Source: Methanocella_A sp964548585 | Lineage (GTDB): Archaea > Halobacteriota > Methanocellia > Methanocellales > Methanocellaceae | DNA: 64,000 bases | Direction: 5' to 3' | NCBI GenBank assembly: GCA_964548585.1 | Contig: CAZJRS010000004.1 | Location: 9,559-73,558, forward strand | In this document: positions 32,046 to 41,137 of the stretch, piece by piece | How the letters are laid out: every line of letters starts with the position of its first letter | Numbering within the stretch: the first letter of the stretch is position 1 | Notes under the pieces: generated by a model | What the model was told of the DNA's origin: nothing | Seen by the model: the letters and a program-made list of their open reading frames with translations, nothing else | The model's database searches: none | Position numbers and translations under genes: made by a program

Positions 32046-33803
32046 TTACTCCTGCCTCTGTAACGTTCGTTCCTTTTGCAAGCCCTGTTCCCCGATCATG
32101 TTCCTACGCATGTCTTCAGGGGATGGCAGCGGATCCTGTTCTTCGATCGGCCGGTTGACTCCCAGTTTTGGCGTGACAGCACATTCGCCTTTTATGGAAA
32201 CTTCCAGTAACGCGGGGCCGGGAGTATCGAACAGACACTTAATTTTTACAGATAGGAGTTCGCTGTTATCAGTCTTCGCTGTCGGAATCTCGTAGGCGGA
32301 AACTACCTTCTGAAAATCCGGGGCGCTATATCCTACTACGGTCGACTGGAACCGATCGTTCATATATTGGTGCTGAAATTGTCTCACCATACCGTAGCAC
32401 TCGTTATTCAGGACGATGATCTTGATCGGTAGCTTGTGATGGCGCACTGTCTCCAGTTCCTGGATATTCATCTGGAATCCGCCATCTCCTGTGATGACTA
32501 CGACGGGGCAACCCGGTTTAGCGAAGGCCGAACCTATCGCCATGGGCAGTGCTGAGCCCATCGAGGCCATGCCACCTTCTGTCATGATCCTCTGCCCTTT
32601 GCGAATCTCTAGCGATTGCGCTGACCACATCTGGTTCTGACCGATGTCTACGCACACAATCGCGTTGTCTGGCAGCTCCTTCGAAATTAAATGTATGAGA
32701 TAATTGGGATTAATTTCCCTTCCTTCAGTCTTAACGTATGATGGGTATTTTCGTTTGTACTGCTTAACATAGTCAAGCCATTCCCTTGATTGTTTTCTGA
32801 TGCATGAATGATCGTTGACTTGCCTCAGGAAATCGCCGAGATCCGCGTTGACTTGTAAGTCTGCCTGTACTTTGTTTCCCAGCTCAGCCGGGTCAATATC
32901 CACGTGGATTATTCGGGCAAATCTCGCGAAAGTTTCCGGTTTTGTGCCAGTCTGGCGTGTATCCAGTCTAGTGCCAAGCGCGATTACCAGGTCTGAGTTG
33001 GCGATTGTAAGGTTTGCATAGCGATTACCATATGTGCCGATCATGCCCATATATAGCTCATCATCGTGGGGAAATGCATCGAGGCCCATTAAGGTGGACA
33101 CAACCGGAATCTCATAGTAATGAGCAAGATCTGAGAGTATGTCTGTTGCACCTGCCAATCTTACTCCCCCTCCTGCGAGAATGACGGGTCTTGAAGATGC
33201 TTCGATCATTTTTACTACTTGATCGATTACACCGTTATCTATAGCAGGCTTTGCAGAGCGAAGGTTGATCACACCTGGGGCAGGGATATCTGCTCTCTGC
33301 ACATTCATCGGCAAATCGATCAGAACCGGCCCCGGGCGCCCCCCGTAGGCAATACCGACCAGCCTTTCGAGTGTTTCACCGACAAGCTTCTCGTCGGTTA
33401 GCATCAGGGCATCTTTGGTAATAGGTTTTACGATGCTCACGATGTCGGTTTCCTGGAAACCTATTTGCCTGACCGGCCGGTCAAACTTATATTCATACGT
33501 GTTGACCTGACCTGTGATGAACAATGACGGGATTGAGTCGAAATAACAGCTGCCGATTCCCGTGATCAGATTCGTCGCGCCCGGGCCACTGGTAGCCATC
33601 GATACGCCGATTACACCACCTGCTCGGGCGTATCCTTCTGCGGCAAAAGCTGCCGCCTGCTCATGGTGCATACTCACTGCCTTGATATCGATCCTGTCGT
33701 ACATCGAATCCAACAGGTGGGTAATCGAGCCTCCAGCCACCTCAAACACATGGGTCACACCTTTCGATACCAGAAAATCTATGATATAATCCGAAATCTT
33801 CAT
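32046..33803 (-). CDS. TPP-dependent acetolactate-synthase-like enzyme, candidate YerE-type sugar acetyl transferase
   Basis: The 585-residue product has the full three-domain fold of TPP decarboxylases. The catalytic Glu is in HHEQAAAFAAEGYARA (Glu 48), and the TPP/Mg site runs from TGDGGFQMN to IIVLNNECYGM. FAD-domain residues are present. It differs from true acetohydroxyacid synthase: VRQFQ stands where the synthases have VRQWQ, a Trp important for keto-acid choice, and no regulatory subunit gene is near. It lies between rfbH and a sugar reductase/epimerase gene that it overlaps by 4 bases. In Yersinia such an enzyme (YerE) adds a two-carbon unit from pyruvate to CDP-4-keto-3,6-dideoxyglucose. 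That role is proposed here from context. Ordinary acetolactate synthesis cannot be excluded. Confidence 0.75.
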   Translation of the reverse strand: MKISDYIIDFLVSKGVTHVFEVAGGSITHLLDSMYDRIDIKAVSMHHEQAAAFAAEGYARAGGVIGVSMATSGPGATNLITGIGSCYFDSIPSLFITGQVNTYEYKFDRPVRQIGFQETDIVSIVKPITKDALMLTDEKLVGETLERLVGIAYGGRPGPVLIDLPMNVQRADIPAPGVINLRSAKPAIDNGVIDQVVKMIEASSRPVILAGGGVRLAGATDILSDLAHYYEIPVVSTLMGLDAFPHDDELYMGMIGTYGNRYANLTIANSDLVIALGTRLDTRQTGTKPETFARFARIIHVDIDPAELGNKVQADLQVNADLGDFLRQVNDHSCIRKQSREWLDYVKQYKRKYPSYVKTEGREINPNYLIHLISKELPDNAIVCVDIGQNQMWSAQSLEIRKGQRIMTEGGMASMGSALPMAIGSAFAKPGCPVVVITGDGGFQMNIQELETVRHHKLPIKIIVLNNECYGMVRQFQHQYMNDRFQSTVVGYSAPDFQKVVSAYEIPTAKTDNSELLSVKIKCLFDTPGPALLEVSIKGECAVTPKLGVNRPIEEQDPLPSPEDMRRNMIGEQGLQKERTLQRQE

Positions 33804-34759
33804 ATCGTCCTCTCGTGCTCGTAAAGCGACCTGTTAGCTGTAAACCACTCCACCGTCTTTTTTAGCCCTTTCTCCAGGCTGAACTTGGGCTGCCATCCGA
33901 TCAGGCTCTGCGCTTTTGAGATGCTGGCTTCCCACATAGACGGCTCGTTATCCCTCTTGGGGGTGTTGCCCCAGATGGGTACCACCTTGTTTCCCGTCAT
34001 GCTGACGATGAGGTCCGCGACTTCTCCGATCGAGCTCTGGTGACCTGAACCTATATTTAAAACTTCGCCAGCGATAGCGTCCGATCCGATGGTTTTTTCG
34101 TAAGCGTCGACAATGTCTTCGATAAAAATAAAGTCCCTGACAAAGGCGCGTGACGCCAGTAGCGGTGGCTTACCAGCGATCCCAGAGAGTATTACTGTCG
34201 GGATCAACCGGTTAGGATCATCGTAGTAGCCGAACGGGGAAAAGAGCCTCAGCGTCACTATCGGTTTTTTATCTCTTTTTGCTACTGTCCTGCAATACAT
34301 GGTCGCAGCAGCTTTCGATATCCCGTAATCGCTGTTCGGATCAGCCTGATCCCCCTCTTCCATACGCTTGTCTTTACTCCCGTATTCCGATGATGATCCT
34401 GTATTGATAAACGCTTTATAGTCGATGTCTTTGCATGCTTTCACAAGGTTCATCGTGCCTGTGAAATTCGAATTGTAGATTGTGTCCTCATCTCTCTGGA
34501 ACGAGTGGCCACCATAGGTGGCCGTATGGATGATGAAATCTGGGCGAACCTTTGAAACTGTTTCTTTCAGCCCTACATAATCCGAGAGATCGACTACATG
34601 ATTGTATATCTGTCCTGGCGCTCCGTCGATCCTCCACTGGTTCGAAGATCGCCTGAGGATCGTATGCACCTCCGCTTTCCGGAGTGCAAAGTGCCTGGCG
34701 AGGTTAGATCCAATAAATCCGGTTGAGCCGGTGACCAGAATTCTACAGCCGTCGAACAT
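33800..34759 (-). CDS. NAD(P)-dependent epimerase/reductase, candidate YerF-like or paratose-synthase-like
   Basis: The product has about 319 residues from ATG 34759; a TTG at 34780 is a possible longer start. It is an extended short-chain dehydrogenase with TGSTGFIGSNL at the N-terminus, INTGSSSEYGS holding the catalytic Ser, and YGISK with the catalytic Tyr and Lys. The substrate is a nucleotide sugar. Overlap with the TPP-enzyme gene and membership in the CDP-sugar operon suggest it reduces the branched side chain (YerF role) or C4 of CDP-3,6-dideoxy-4-ketoglucose (paratose/abequose role). The sequence alone does not decide. Confidence 0.78.
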   Translation of the reverse strand: MFDGCRILVTGSTGFIGSNLARHFALRKAEVHTILRRSSNQWRIDGAPGQIYNHVVDLSDYVGLKETVSKVRPDFIIHTATYGGHSFQRDEDTIYNSNFTGTMNLVKACKDIDYKAFINTGSSSEYGSKDKRMEEGDQADPNSDYGISKAAATMYCRTVAKRDKKPIVTLRLFSPFGYYDDPNRLIPTVILSGIAGKPPLLASRAFVRDFIFIEDIVDAYEKTIGSDAIAGEVLNIGSGHQSSIGEVADLIVSMTGNKVVPIWGNTPKRDNEPSMWEASISKAQSLIGWQPKFSLEKGLKKTVEWFTANRSLYEHERTI

Positions 34760-34785
34760 AGGTTTAATGTATCCTGGCAAATTCC

Positions 34786-35718
34786 TCAGAATCCTATCTC
34801 TCTTCTTACAATAAAGTTAGGCCGTTGCTTTACTTCATCGTAGATCCTGGCAATGTACTCACCCATGATTCCCAGTATCAAAAAGACCATGCTGAACAGG
34901 AACAATATAACAATTATCAATGAGGTGAAACCAGGGACTTCCCGTCCGTATACAAGGAACAGCAGGAGCTCGACCAGAATTGCGACAAAAGAAACCGTCG
35001 ACAGTCCAAAGCCGAGGAAGGTTGCGATTTTCAATGGGAAATATGAGAATGAATATATGCCGTCCAGTGCCAGCTTCAGCACTGTCATGAATTTTGCCTT
35101 GGATTCTCCGGCAAACCGGGGCGGCCTTTCATACGGTATCCCAAGTTGCTTAAAGCCAGACCAGGCAATAATTCCTCGTAGCATTCGGTTTCTCTCGTCC
35201 ATGCTGTTGACCGTTTCGTAGACTTTCCGGTCGATCAGACGGAAATCGCTAACGTTTTCCGGTATTGCCTTATCTGTGAGCACGTAAATAATCTTATAGA
35301 ACAGCTGCGAGGAGAACCTTCTGGTAAACCGGACACCGGACCGCTTAGCGACGACCGTATACACGACATCGTAGCCTTCTTCCCACTTTTCGATGAACTT
35401 TGGTATCATCTCCGGCGGATCCTGGAGATCAGCCATCATAATAATCACAGCATCTCCACTCGCATATTTTATACCTGCCGTGATCCCTCCGTCACACCCG
35501 AAGTTGCGGGACAGTTGGAGTACTTTGAATCTGGGGTCACCACTATTGATCTCGACCAATTTATTATATGTCGAGTCCCAGGATCCATTTTCGACGATGA
35601 TGACTTCGAAGTCATACTGACTCAGCGGTGACATCATCGCTTTCAACTGTTTTACCAGCTCATCGATGACATCTTCTTCATTATAGGCCGGTATCACTAT
35701 GCTGATCAGTTTTTTCAT
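34786..35718 (-). CDS. GtrB-like family 2 glycosyltransferase with two C-terminal membrane helices
   Basis: The 310-residue product has the GT-A start SIVIPAYNEEDVIDELV, the metal-binding stretch MMADLQDPPEM, and WSGFKQLGIPYERPPRFAG before two hydrophobic helices (about 225-290). This is the layout of polyprenyl-phosphate sugar synthases (GtrB/DPM type). It would load a sugar from a nucleotide donor onto a polyprenyl or dolichyl phosphate at the cytoplasmic face, for flipping by GtrA. It sits between rfbG and the epimerase gene in a tight operon, so a CDP-linked sugar may be its donor. That link is inferred only from position. Confidence 0.85.
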   Translation of the reverse strand: MKKLISIVIPAYNEEDVIDELVKQLKAMMSPLSQYDFEVIIVENGSWDSTYNKLVEINSGDPRFKVLQLSRNFGCDGGITAGIKYASGDAVIIMMADLQDPPEMIPKFIEKWEEGYDVVYTVVAKRSGVRFTRRFSSQLFYKIIYVLTDKAIPENVSDFRLIDRKVYETVNSMDERNRMLRGIIAWSGFKQLGIPYERPPRFAGESKAKFMTVLKLALDGIYSFSYFPLKIATFLGFGLSTVSFVAILVELLLFLVYGREVPGFTSLIIVILFLFSMVFLILGIMGEYIARIYDEVKQRPNFIVRREIGF

Positions 35719-35727
35719 ATAGGCACC

Positions 35728-36711
35728 TCATGCATTCTCTCTTGCAAAGAATTCTACGTACCATGCCACCGTACGTTTCAAGCCTTCTTCCAGCGTGTAG
35801 TGCGGCTTCCAGCCAAGCATCTCGCGGGCCTTCCTCGCCGACAGGTACTGGTGTTGGATCTCGTTGGTCGCCTCATTCAGGATAACTGGCTTCAGGCTAC
35901 CTCCCATCTCTTGTAAAACCGCATTCACTATGTCCAGTACTGTCACCTGTAGCTCGTTGCTGAAGTTGAACGCCTCGCCATGTAACCTTGGATCCTGCAT
36001 CTTTTCCGCGAGCATCATATATGCTTCGACACCGTCTTCGATGTAGAAATAATCGCGGATAAGGCTACCGTCACTGCGGATGACGGGAGCCTTTTTGTTG
36101 AAGATCGATCGTATTGTACCTGGGATGATCCGGTTAAAATTCAGATCGCCGCCACCATAAAAGTTACCGCAGCGAGTAACACAGACTGGCAGCCTGTACG
36201 AATCATAATATGCCCTGCAAATCAGGTCAGCACAACTTTTTGACACGTCGTACGGATGCCTGCCTTCCAGCGGAGTGGTTTCATCGTAAGGGAGCTTTTC
36301 CTGGTCACCGTAAGCTTTATCGCTGGAAGCCACAACGATCGACTTCACATGACTGGCATTTCTGCACGCTTCAAGGACATTCCACGTGCCTTTGATGTTA
36401 GCCTCAAACGTCGGTATCGGGTTACGGTTGGCGATCGTGACAATCGTCTGAGCTGCTAGGTGAAATACAGTATCGATCTCATACTCATTAATAGTCCGCT
36501 CTAGCGTTCGATAATCTTCTATGTCTCCCCTGACAATGTTAATTCGATCGGAAAAACCGGACCAGTTCAGGTTCGACCGCGGGACCAAATCACGTATCAA
36601 GCCTGTCACATCTGCCTTCTCCTCGACTAGCTTCTTGGTCAGCCACGAGCCAAGTAAACCTGTACAACCCGTAACCAGTACCTTCCGATCCTTCCAGTGA
36701 TTAGCAACCAT
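35728..36711 (-). CDS. rfbG: CDP-glucose 4,6-dehydratase
   Basis: The 327-residue product is an extended SDR with TGCTGLLGSWL (NAD loop), VASSDKAYGDQ and YDVSKSCADL (catalytic Tyr and Lys). AYYDSYRLPVCVTRCGNFYG follows. These features match RfbG rather than dTDP-type RmlB. It converts CDP-glucose to CDP-4-keto-6-deoxyglucose. The cytidylyltransferase that makes its substrate is encoded just upstream with a 9-base gap, which supports the CDP assignment. Compared with bacterial RfbG (about 357) it is slightly short, without an internal gap that I can see. Confidence 0.92.
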   Translation of the reverse strand: MVANHWKDRKVLVTGCTGLLGSWLTKKLVEEKADVTGLIRDLVPRSNLNWSGFSDRINIVRGDIEDYRTLERTINEYEIDTVFHLAAQTIVTIANRNPIPTFEANIKGTWNVLEACRNASHVKSIVVASSDKAYGDQEKLPYDETTPLEGRHPYDVSKSCADLICRAYYDSYRLPVCVTRCGNFYGGGDLNFNRIIPGTIRSIFNKKAPVIRSDGSLIRDYFYIEDGVEAYMMLAEKMQDPRLHGEAFNFSNELQVTVLDIVNAVLQEMGGSLKPVILNEATNEIQHQYLSARKAREMLGWKPHYTLEEGLKRTVAWYVEFFARENA

Positions 36712-36720
36712 GTTTTCCGC

Positions 36721-37497
36721 CTACCAAACTCGCCAGGGCGCATTGTTGTCCTTCCACAGCCTATTCAGCAACTCCATCTCTCTGTACGTGTCCATACACT
36801 GCCAGAAGCCATGATGCGGATACACCATCAACTGCTCATCAGACGCCAGACGCTCAAGCGGGCTCTTCTCTAAAACGCAATCATCATTCTTATCCAGGTA
36901 GTCAAAGGCTTTCTTATCAAGCACGAAATAGCCGCCATTTACCAGCCCTTCCATCACTTCGGGCTTTTCGTTGAACCTTACAACCCGGTTATTATCCAAC
37001 ACAAGCTCGCCAAACCTGGATGACGGGCGTACACCTGTCATCGTGGCAATTTTACCATGGGAGCGGTGGAACTGAACTAGCTCATCGATGTTCACACTGG
37101 CTACCCCGTCCCCGTAGGTAAGCAAGAACGTATCGCCGTCGACGTACTTTTCGACTCTCTTGACCCTGGCCCCTGTCTGTGCTTCTTCACCTGTGTTGAT
37201 CAGCGTGACCATCCAATTATTTTCGTCATGGTTATTATGAATGTTAATCTTGTTGTGGTCGCCGAGCTTTATCGTGAAATCGTTATTCATTGCCTCGTAG
37301 TTTAAAAAATATTCCTTAATCATGTTTCCCTTGTAACCGAGGCAGAGCACAAACTCATTATAACCGTACGATGCGTACGTTTTCATGATGTGCCAGATTA
37401 TAGGTCTCCCGCCGATTTCCACCATTGGCTTTGGGCGATACTCAGTCTCTTCTCTTAAACGAGTACCTTTACCGCCGCAGAGTATAACCACCTTCAT
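36721..37497 (-). CDS. rfbF: Glucose-1-phosphate cytidylyltransferase
   Basis: The product has 258 residues from ATG 37497 (MKVVILCGGKGTRLREE), the usual length of RfbF. A ribosome-binding stretch AAAGGTG lies 7 bases before this start, and the frame upstream to 37572 is non-coding-like. The nucleotide loop LCGGKGTRL and the RPKPMVEIGG motif are complete. NGGYFVLDKKAFDYL is typical of the cytidylyl branch. It makes CDP-glucose from CTP and glucose-1-phosphate, the first step of the CDP-deoxysugar pathway. It is the first gene of the minus-strand operon running to about 30 kb. Confidence 0.94.
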   Translation of the reverse strand: MKVVILCGGKGTRLREETEYRPKPMVEIGGRPIIWHIMKTYASYGYNEFVLCLGYKGNMIKEYFLNYEAMNNDFTIKLGDHNKINIHNNHDENNWMVTLINTGEEAQTGARVKRVEKYVDGDTFLLTYGDGVASVNIDELVQFHRSHGKIATMTGVRPSSRFGELVLDNNRVVRFNEKPEVMEGLVNGGYFVLDKKAFDYLDKNDDCVLEKSPLERLASDEQLMVYPHHGFWQCMDTYREMELLNRLWKDNNAPWRVW

Positions 37498-37803
37498 CTT
37501 AACACCTTTTATAATCAGAATATTTCTCAAAATCCGTGGATATTTGGTATTCCGAATAGTAAATCGAGCCATTTTAGTTATTTTTTGGATAATCTCTGCC
37601 GTATAGTAATTAAATTTATCGTCTGTAACTGAGGAAATAGGTGCATTAAAAATTTCTAAGTAAGCCTGAAAAGAAAATGCTTAAGAAGTCTATCACTCGT
37701 AAATGCTATATCATAGCACAGTTTGTTAACTTTTAGCGGGTATTTAAAAAAATTAATCCAGTAAAAACCTTTAGCGAATATATTCCACCTGCAGAGTGAG
37801 ATT
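37498..37803. other. Divergent intergenic region
   Basis: These 306 AT-rich bases lie between rfbF and the plus-strand methyltransferase-like gene. They should hold promoters for both directions (tatttaaaaaaattaatcc near 37741 points to the right). I saw no gene or RNA. Confidence 0.45.
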
Positions 37804-38769
37804 ATGGAAGACAAACAAACAAATAGCCATGAACCTGATTCGCCCGATCTTCTCTCTCGGGATTCGTGCCCCGAAAAAATCGTCTATGATAATACTTATG
37901 AAATATGGCCTCCCGGTCATTACTATTCTCCGATCCCCGACCTGATTGAAACCGCCAAAAACAAGGGCAGAATCTATAAAACCATCGACAGGATACCTGG
38001 AGTAGATCTTAATGATCCAGGCCAGATCGAGCTATTCAACTGCCTGGCTGAATACTACTCCGAACTGCCCTTCCCCGATGATCGAACACCAGGTTTTCGG
38101 TACCATTATAATAATATGTTTTACCCGGCTACGGATGCTATCCTGCTGTTTTGCATGATCATGCATCTGAAGCCACAAAAGATTGTGGAGATCGGATCGG
38201 GATTTTCATCCGCAGCAATCCTGGATGTAAACGAAAAATTTTTTGACAATCAGATCAAATGCACTTTTATCGAGCCTTATCCAGATCGTCTGCTATCGCT
38301 GATCTCTGATGATGACATGAAAAACTTCACGCTGATCAAAACAAGGACCGAAGAAGTCGACCTCAACGTTTTTGACAATCTCTCTGAAAACGACATCCTC
38401 TTCATCGACAGCACCCATGTTTCCAAGATCGGCAGCGACGTGAACCGCATTCTGTTCGAGGTCTTACCCCGGCTAAACAAGGGGGTCTTCATTCACTTCC
38501 ACGATGTGTTTTACCCGTTCGAATACCCCTTATGCTGGGTGAACGAAGGCCGGTTTTGGAACGAAGTTTATCTTCTCCGTGCTTTTCTCCAGTATAACGA
38601 CACGTTTAAAGTTAAGCTGTTCAGTACGTATTTCAACACTAAATATCAGGATATTATCCGCCACAAAATGCCTATTCTCGCGAAAAACGGGGGTAATATC
38701 GTCTATGGAGAAAAACCCGGTTTCGAGAAATGCGAAGGCGGCTGTATCTGGCTGAAAAAGGAGAAATAG
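37804..38769 (+). CDS. Class I methyltransferase-like protein (Methyltransf_24 type)
   Basis: The 321-residue product carries motif I KIVEIGSGFSSAAIL near residue 122, then TFIEPYPDRLLSLI and ILFIDSTHVSKIGSDVNR with the acidic catalytic-type residues, and FIHFHDVFYPFEYP. This pattern is common in sugar-modifying or cephalosporin-hydroxylase-like methyltransferases of polysaccharide loci. The N-terminal 100 residues are not recognised. It is a single gene on the plus strand between two minus-strand blocks. A glycan-modification role is likely from context, but the methyl acceptor is unknown. Confidence 0.75.
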   Translation: MEDKQTNSHEPDSPDLLSRDSCPEKIVYDNTYEIWPPGHYYSPIPDLIETAKNKGRIYKTIDRIPGVDLNDPGQIELFNCLAEYYSELPFPDDRTPGFRYHYNNMFYPATDAILLFCMIMHLKPQKIVEIGSGFSSAAILDVNEKFFDNQIKCTFIEPYPDRLLSLISDDDMKNFTLIKTRTEEVDLNVFDNLSENDILFIDSTHVSKIGSDVNRILFEVLPRLNKGVFIHFHDVFYPFEYPLCWVNEGRFWNEVYLLRAFLQYNDTFKVKLFSTYFNTKYQDIIRHKMPILAKNGGNIVYGEKPGFEKCEGGCIWLKKEK

Positions 38770-38862
38770 TCGGTTACTTCAGAAGGTACGGGATATGGTC
38801 CGTTACCCTTACTCGGACTCTACCTACTACAAATGTTACTACCAGCTGCATGCTCGATACTT

Positions 38863-41064
38863 CTATGTAAACGATACGCTGACATTACTAATCGCCATGC
38901 TGAGGTAGTGGCTATCGGTACTGTTTAAGGCATGGATATCGACTGGTCTCTCCGGCTTTTGAGGGGTATATAATAATAGCACTACATCTCTGTTACCCGT
39001 TTCCACTGGGATGCTGATATCCTTCCCGCATGGCGGAATGACAAATGTATTGATAAGTGTGCCATTCTCGTAGACCAAAAGGTCCCTCTGAGTATTAAAG
39101 CTATAACAAGTAGCATTAATAATCACCTTGCTCAACCCACTGCTATGAATTGCGATCGTGGCATTATTTATCATCCATGAAGCCGGTATACCGTCCCAGT
39201 TCTCGATGCCATTCCACCCTTGCCCCTGCTCTACAAAGGGTTGGTTAGCAGTACTATCTACTTTGTAGGCCACAATTCTGCCGTCGGAATAAACTGAAGG
39301 CCCCATCGCTACGGTAGTCAGGTTGTCGACTTCGCAGAACCAGTTCTGCTCCATGAAGTCATTATGTAATACTACATATCTGATATTGTAGCTATTAAGC
39401 ACTGAACTTGCTATTTTCGAGACGTTCTGGCCGAATAGGTCTTTATTACTTTCCGGGTACGAGATCTGGCTTATGAATGGTGCCTGTCTCTCAAACATCC
39501 GCGACGAATCCGGGACTCTCGACATCTGTCCCCCGACCATCTTCTTTTGATGGACGGTCTGATAGTACTCTGCTATCGTGCCGGCAGCATTGGAGTAGCT
39601 CGCCGGTATCTCGATCACAGCAAAATCTCCCGGCTCTGTCGCCAGCTCTTGATAAAATGTAGGTACCGAAGGGTCTGTGGTAACAAAAGGCACTGCCAGG
39701 TATTCAAGAATAATGAGTGCGGCGATCCCTATCGGAATAAGGACGCGGAGCATTTTGACCTTGCTTCGGACCTGGCTATGAGCGGCGATATCGTTCATTA
39801 CCTTTTGAATTCCTATTCCCGCAAGCACAGAGATCGATAGTAGCGTGATAACCTCAAAACGCCCCGGAGTCCTACTGTTGCTCAGCCCTGGCACTATCTG
39901 GGACAAGACCCCGAACGGCAGTGGAATTTCTTGCCCGAAGAAGACTGATTGTCCAAGTACGTGCAGGATTGGCCCTAGCGACATCAGGGCGAAGAATGCC
40001 GCAGAAATCTGCCAAAAGAGTATTTTTTTAGAGCACTCCTTCAACGACGCGTATATGCTGAGGAACAGTACCGAAAAGCCTATGAATGCAACGCTCTCCC
40101 AGGGGAACTGTGTTCTGTAGTCATTATGATAGATGTTGCTGGAGACGAAGTCGCCCACTATTGGATGAGTGATACTCGGTATCAGGAAGTTGGCCAGATC
40201 GACCGAGAACAGCTCCGCCTCGCTCCGGGCAGGACTGAGGAAATTGTCGCCCGCGGTTGCTATTGCGATGTTACTGATGTTGAGCGGAAGGATGACCAGC
40301 AGGCTAAGGATGGTAAAAATCAGGACCTGTGTCAGATCCTTTTTTACAAATTTCAGCTCTCCTGTGATAAACCGGTAAACGAAAAATAACCCGATGAAAA
40401 GACCCATAAATACCATGTATTGCAGGTCACTCAGGGCGACCATGATAAAAAATACCGCTGCCAGTATTGCATCTGTTACCTTCTTATCCTCAGCCATCTT
40501 GAGGAGGAACAGGGCGCAGAAAGGTATCCATTGCATCGTCACAGATCCCATGTGGCCGACAAAGGCGTGTTCAAAATGGTACGGGGCAAACGTGTAGATA
40601 ATTCCGGCCACGATCCCCGCCGTCTCATCTCTGGTAATGTGTCTGACCAGCGTATAGGCGCCAAAACCGCTGAGGACAAAAGCGGAAAAGTACAGTAGAT
40701 TACAGGTAAACACGCTCCCGAGAGCCGGGGTCAGGATCAGCGCAAGCACCTGGCTATACGCCATGCCGAAAGGTATCATGTTAGTACCGCTCGGGTAAAA
40801 AATTTGGTCCGTAAAGACTAACTCGTTTAGCGTTCCGGTGGCTATTGCCTCGTGGATGGCCTGACCAGTCATCCAGAAATACCATACAGCCTGGACGATA
40901 TCCATAGAGCCAGGTAACCTGGAAAACGAGGTAACTACCAGTGGATAGGTCAATAACACAGAAAGTACAATGAACAGGAACAGGGCGCTAAGGAATTTTT
41001 TCAAGTCCCCTGGGGAAACAAAGTTTGAAATATAGTTACCTAATAGCTGTGAATACTTTTTCAA
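38863..41064 (-). CDS. Large polytopic membrane protein, probable GT-C-type glycosyltransferase
   Basis: The 733-residue product has an N-terminal cytoplasmic end, then about 12 membrane segments up to residue 470 (LFLFIVLSVLLTYPLVV is the first). A soluble outer domain of about 250 residues rich in beta structure follows. Loop motifs IFYPSGTNMIPFG and YHFEHAFVGHMGSVTMQWIPF resemble those of uncharacterised archaeal GT-C or YfhO-like proteins that use lipid-linked sugars outside the membrane. The assignment is by layout only. It probably decorates or polymerises the surface glycan. It stands alone, ahead of the decayed GT39-type gene. Confidence 0.6.
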   Translation of the reverse strand: MKKYSQLLGNYISNFVSPGDLKKFLSALFLFIVLSVLLTYPLVVTSFSRLPGSMDIVQAVWYFWMTGQAIHEAIATGTLNELVFTDQIFYPSGTNMIPFGMAYSQVLALILTPALGSVFTCNLLYFSAFVLSGFGAYTLVRHITRDETAGIVAGIIYTFAPYHFEHAFVGHMGSVTMQWIPFCALFLLKMAEDKKVTDAILAAVFFIMVALSDLQYMVFMGLFIGLFFVYRFITGELKFVKKDLTQVLIFTILSLLVILPLNISNIAIATAGDNFLSPARSEAELFSVDLANFLIPSITHPIVGDFVSSNIYHNDYRTQFPWESVAFIGFSVLFLSIYASLKECSKKILFWQISAAFFALMSLGPILHVLGQSVFFGQEIPLPFGVLSQIVPGLSNSRTPGRFEVITLLSISVLAGIGIQKVMNDIAAHSQVRSKVKMLRVLIPIGIAALIILEYLAVPFVTTDPSVPTFYQELATEPGDFAVIEIPASYSNAAGTIAEYYQTVHQKKMVGGQMSRVPDSSRMFERQAPFISQISYPESNKDLFGQNVSKIASSVLNSYNIRYVVLHNDFMEQNWFCEVDNLTTVAMGPSVYSDGRIVAYKVDSTANQPFVEQGQGWNGIENWDGIPASWMINNATIAIHSSGLSKVIINATCYSFNTQRDLLVYENGTLINTFVIPPCGKDISIPVETGNRDVVLLLYTPQKPERPVDIHALNSTDSHYLSMAISNVSVSFT

Positions 41065-41137
41065 TGTGGCAACCTACCCTCAAAATCCCGCGATCATTAA
41101 CTGGCTTTCGCTTTTGTATATCACTCACTAGTTTATA

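Noticed and set aside
32046..33803. Plain assignment as the branched-chain acetolactate synthase gene ilvB
   Set aside because: No ilvN, ilvC or leu genes nearby, Trp-to-Phe change at the selectivity position, and tight linkage to CDP-sugar genes. Kept only as an alternative.
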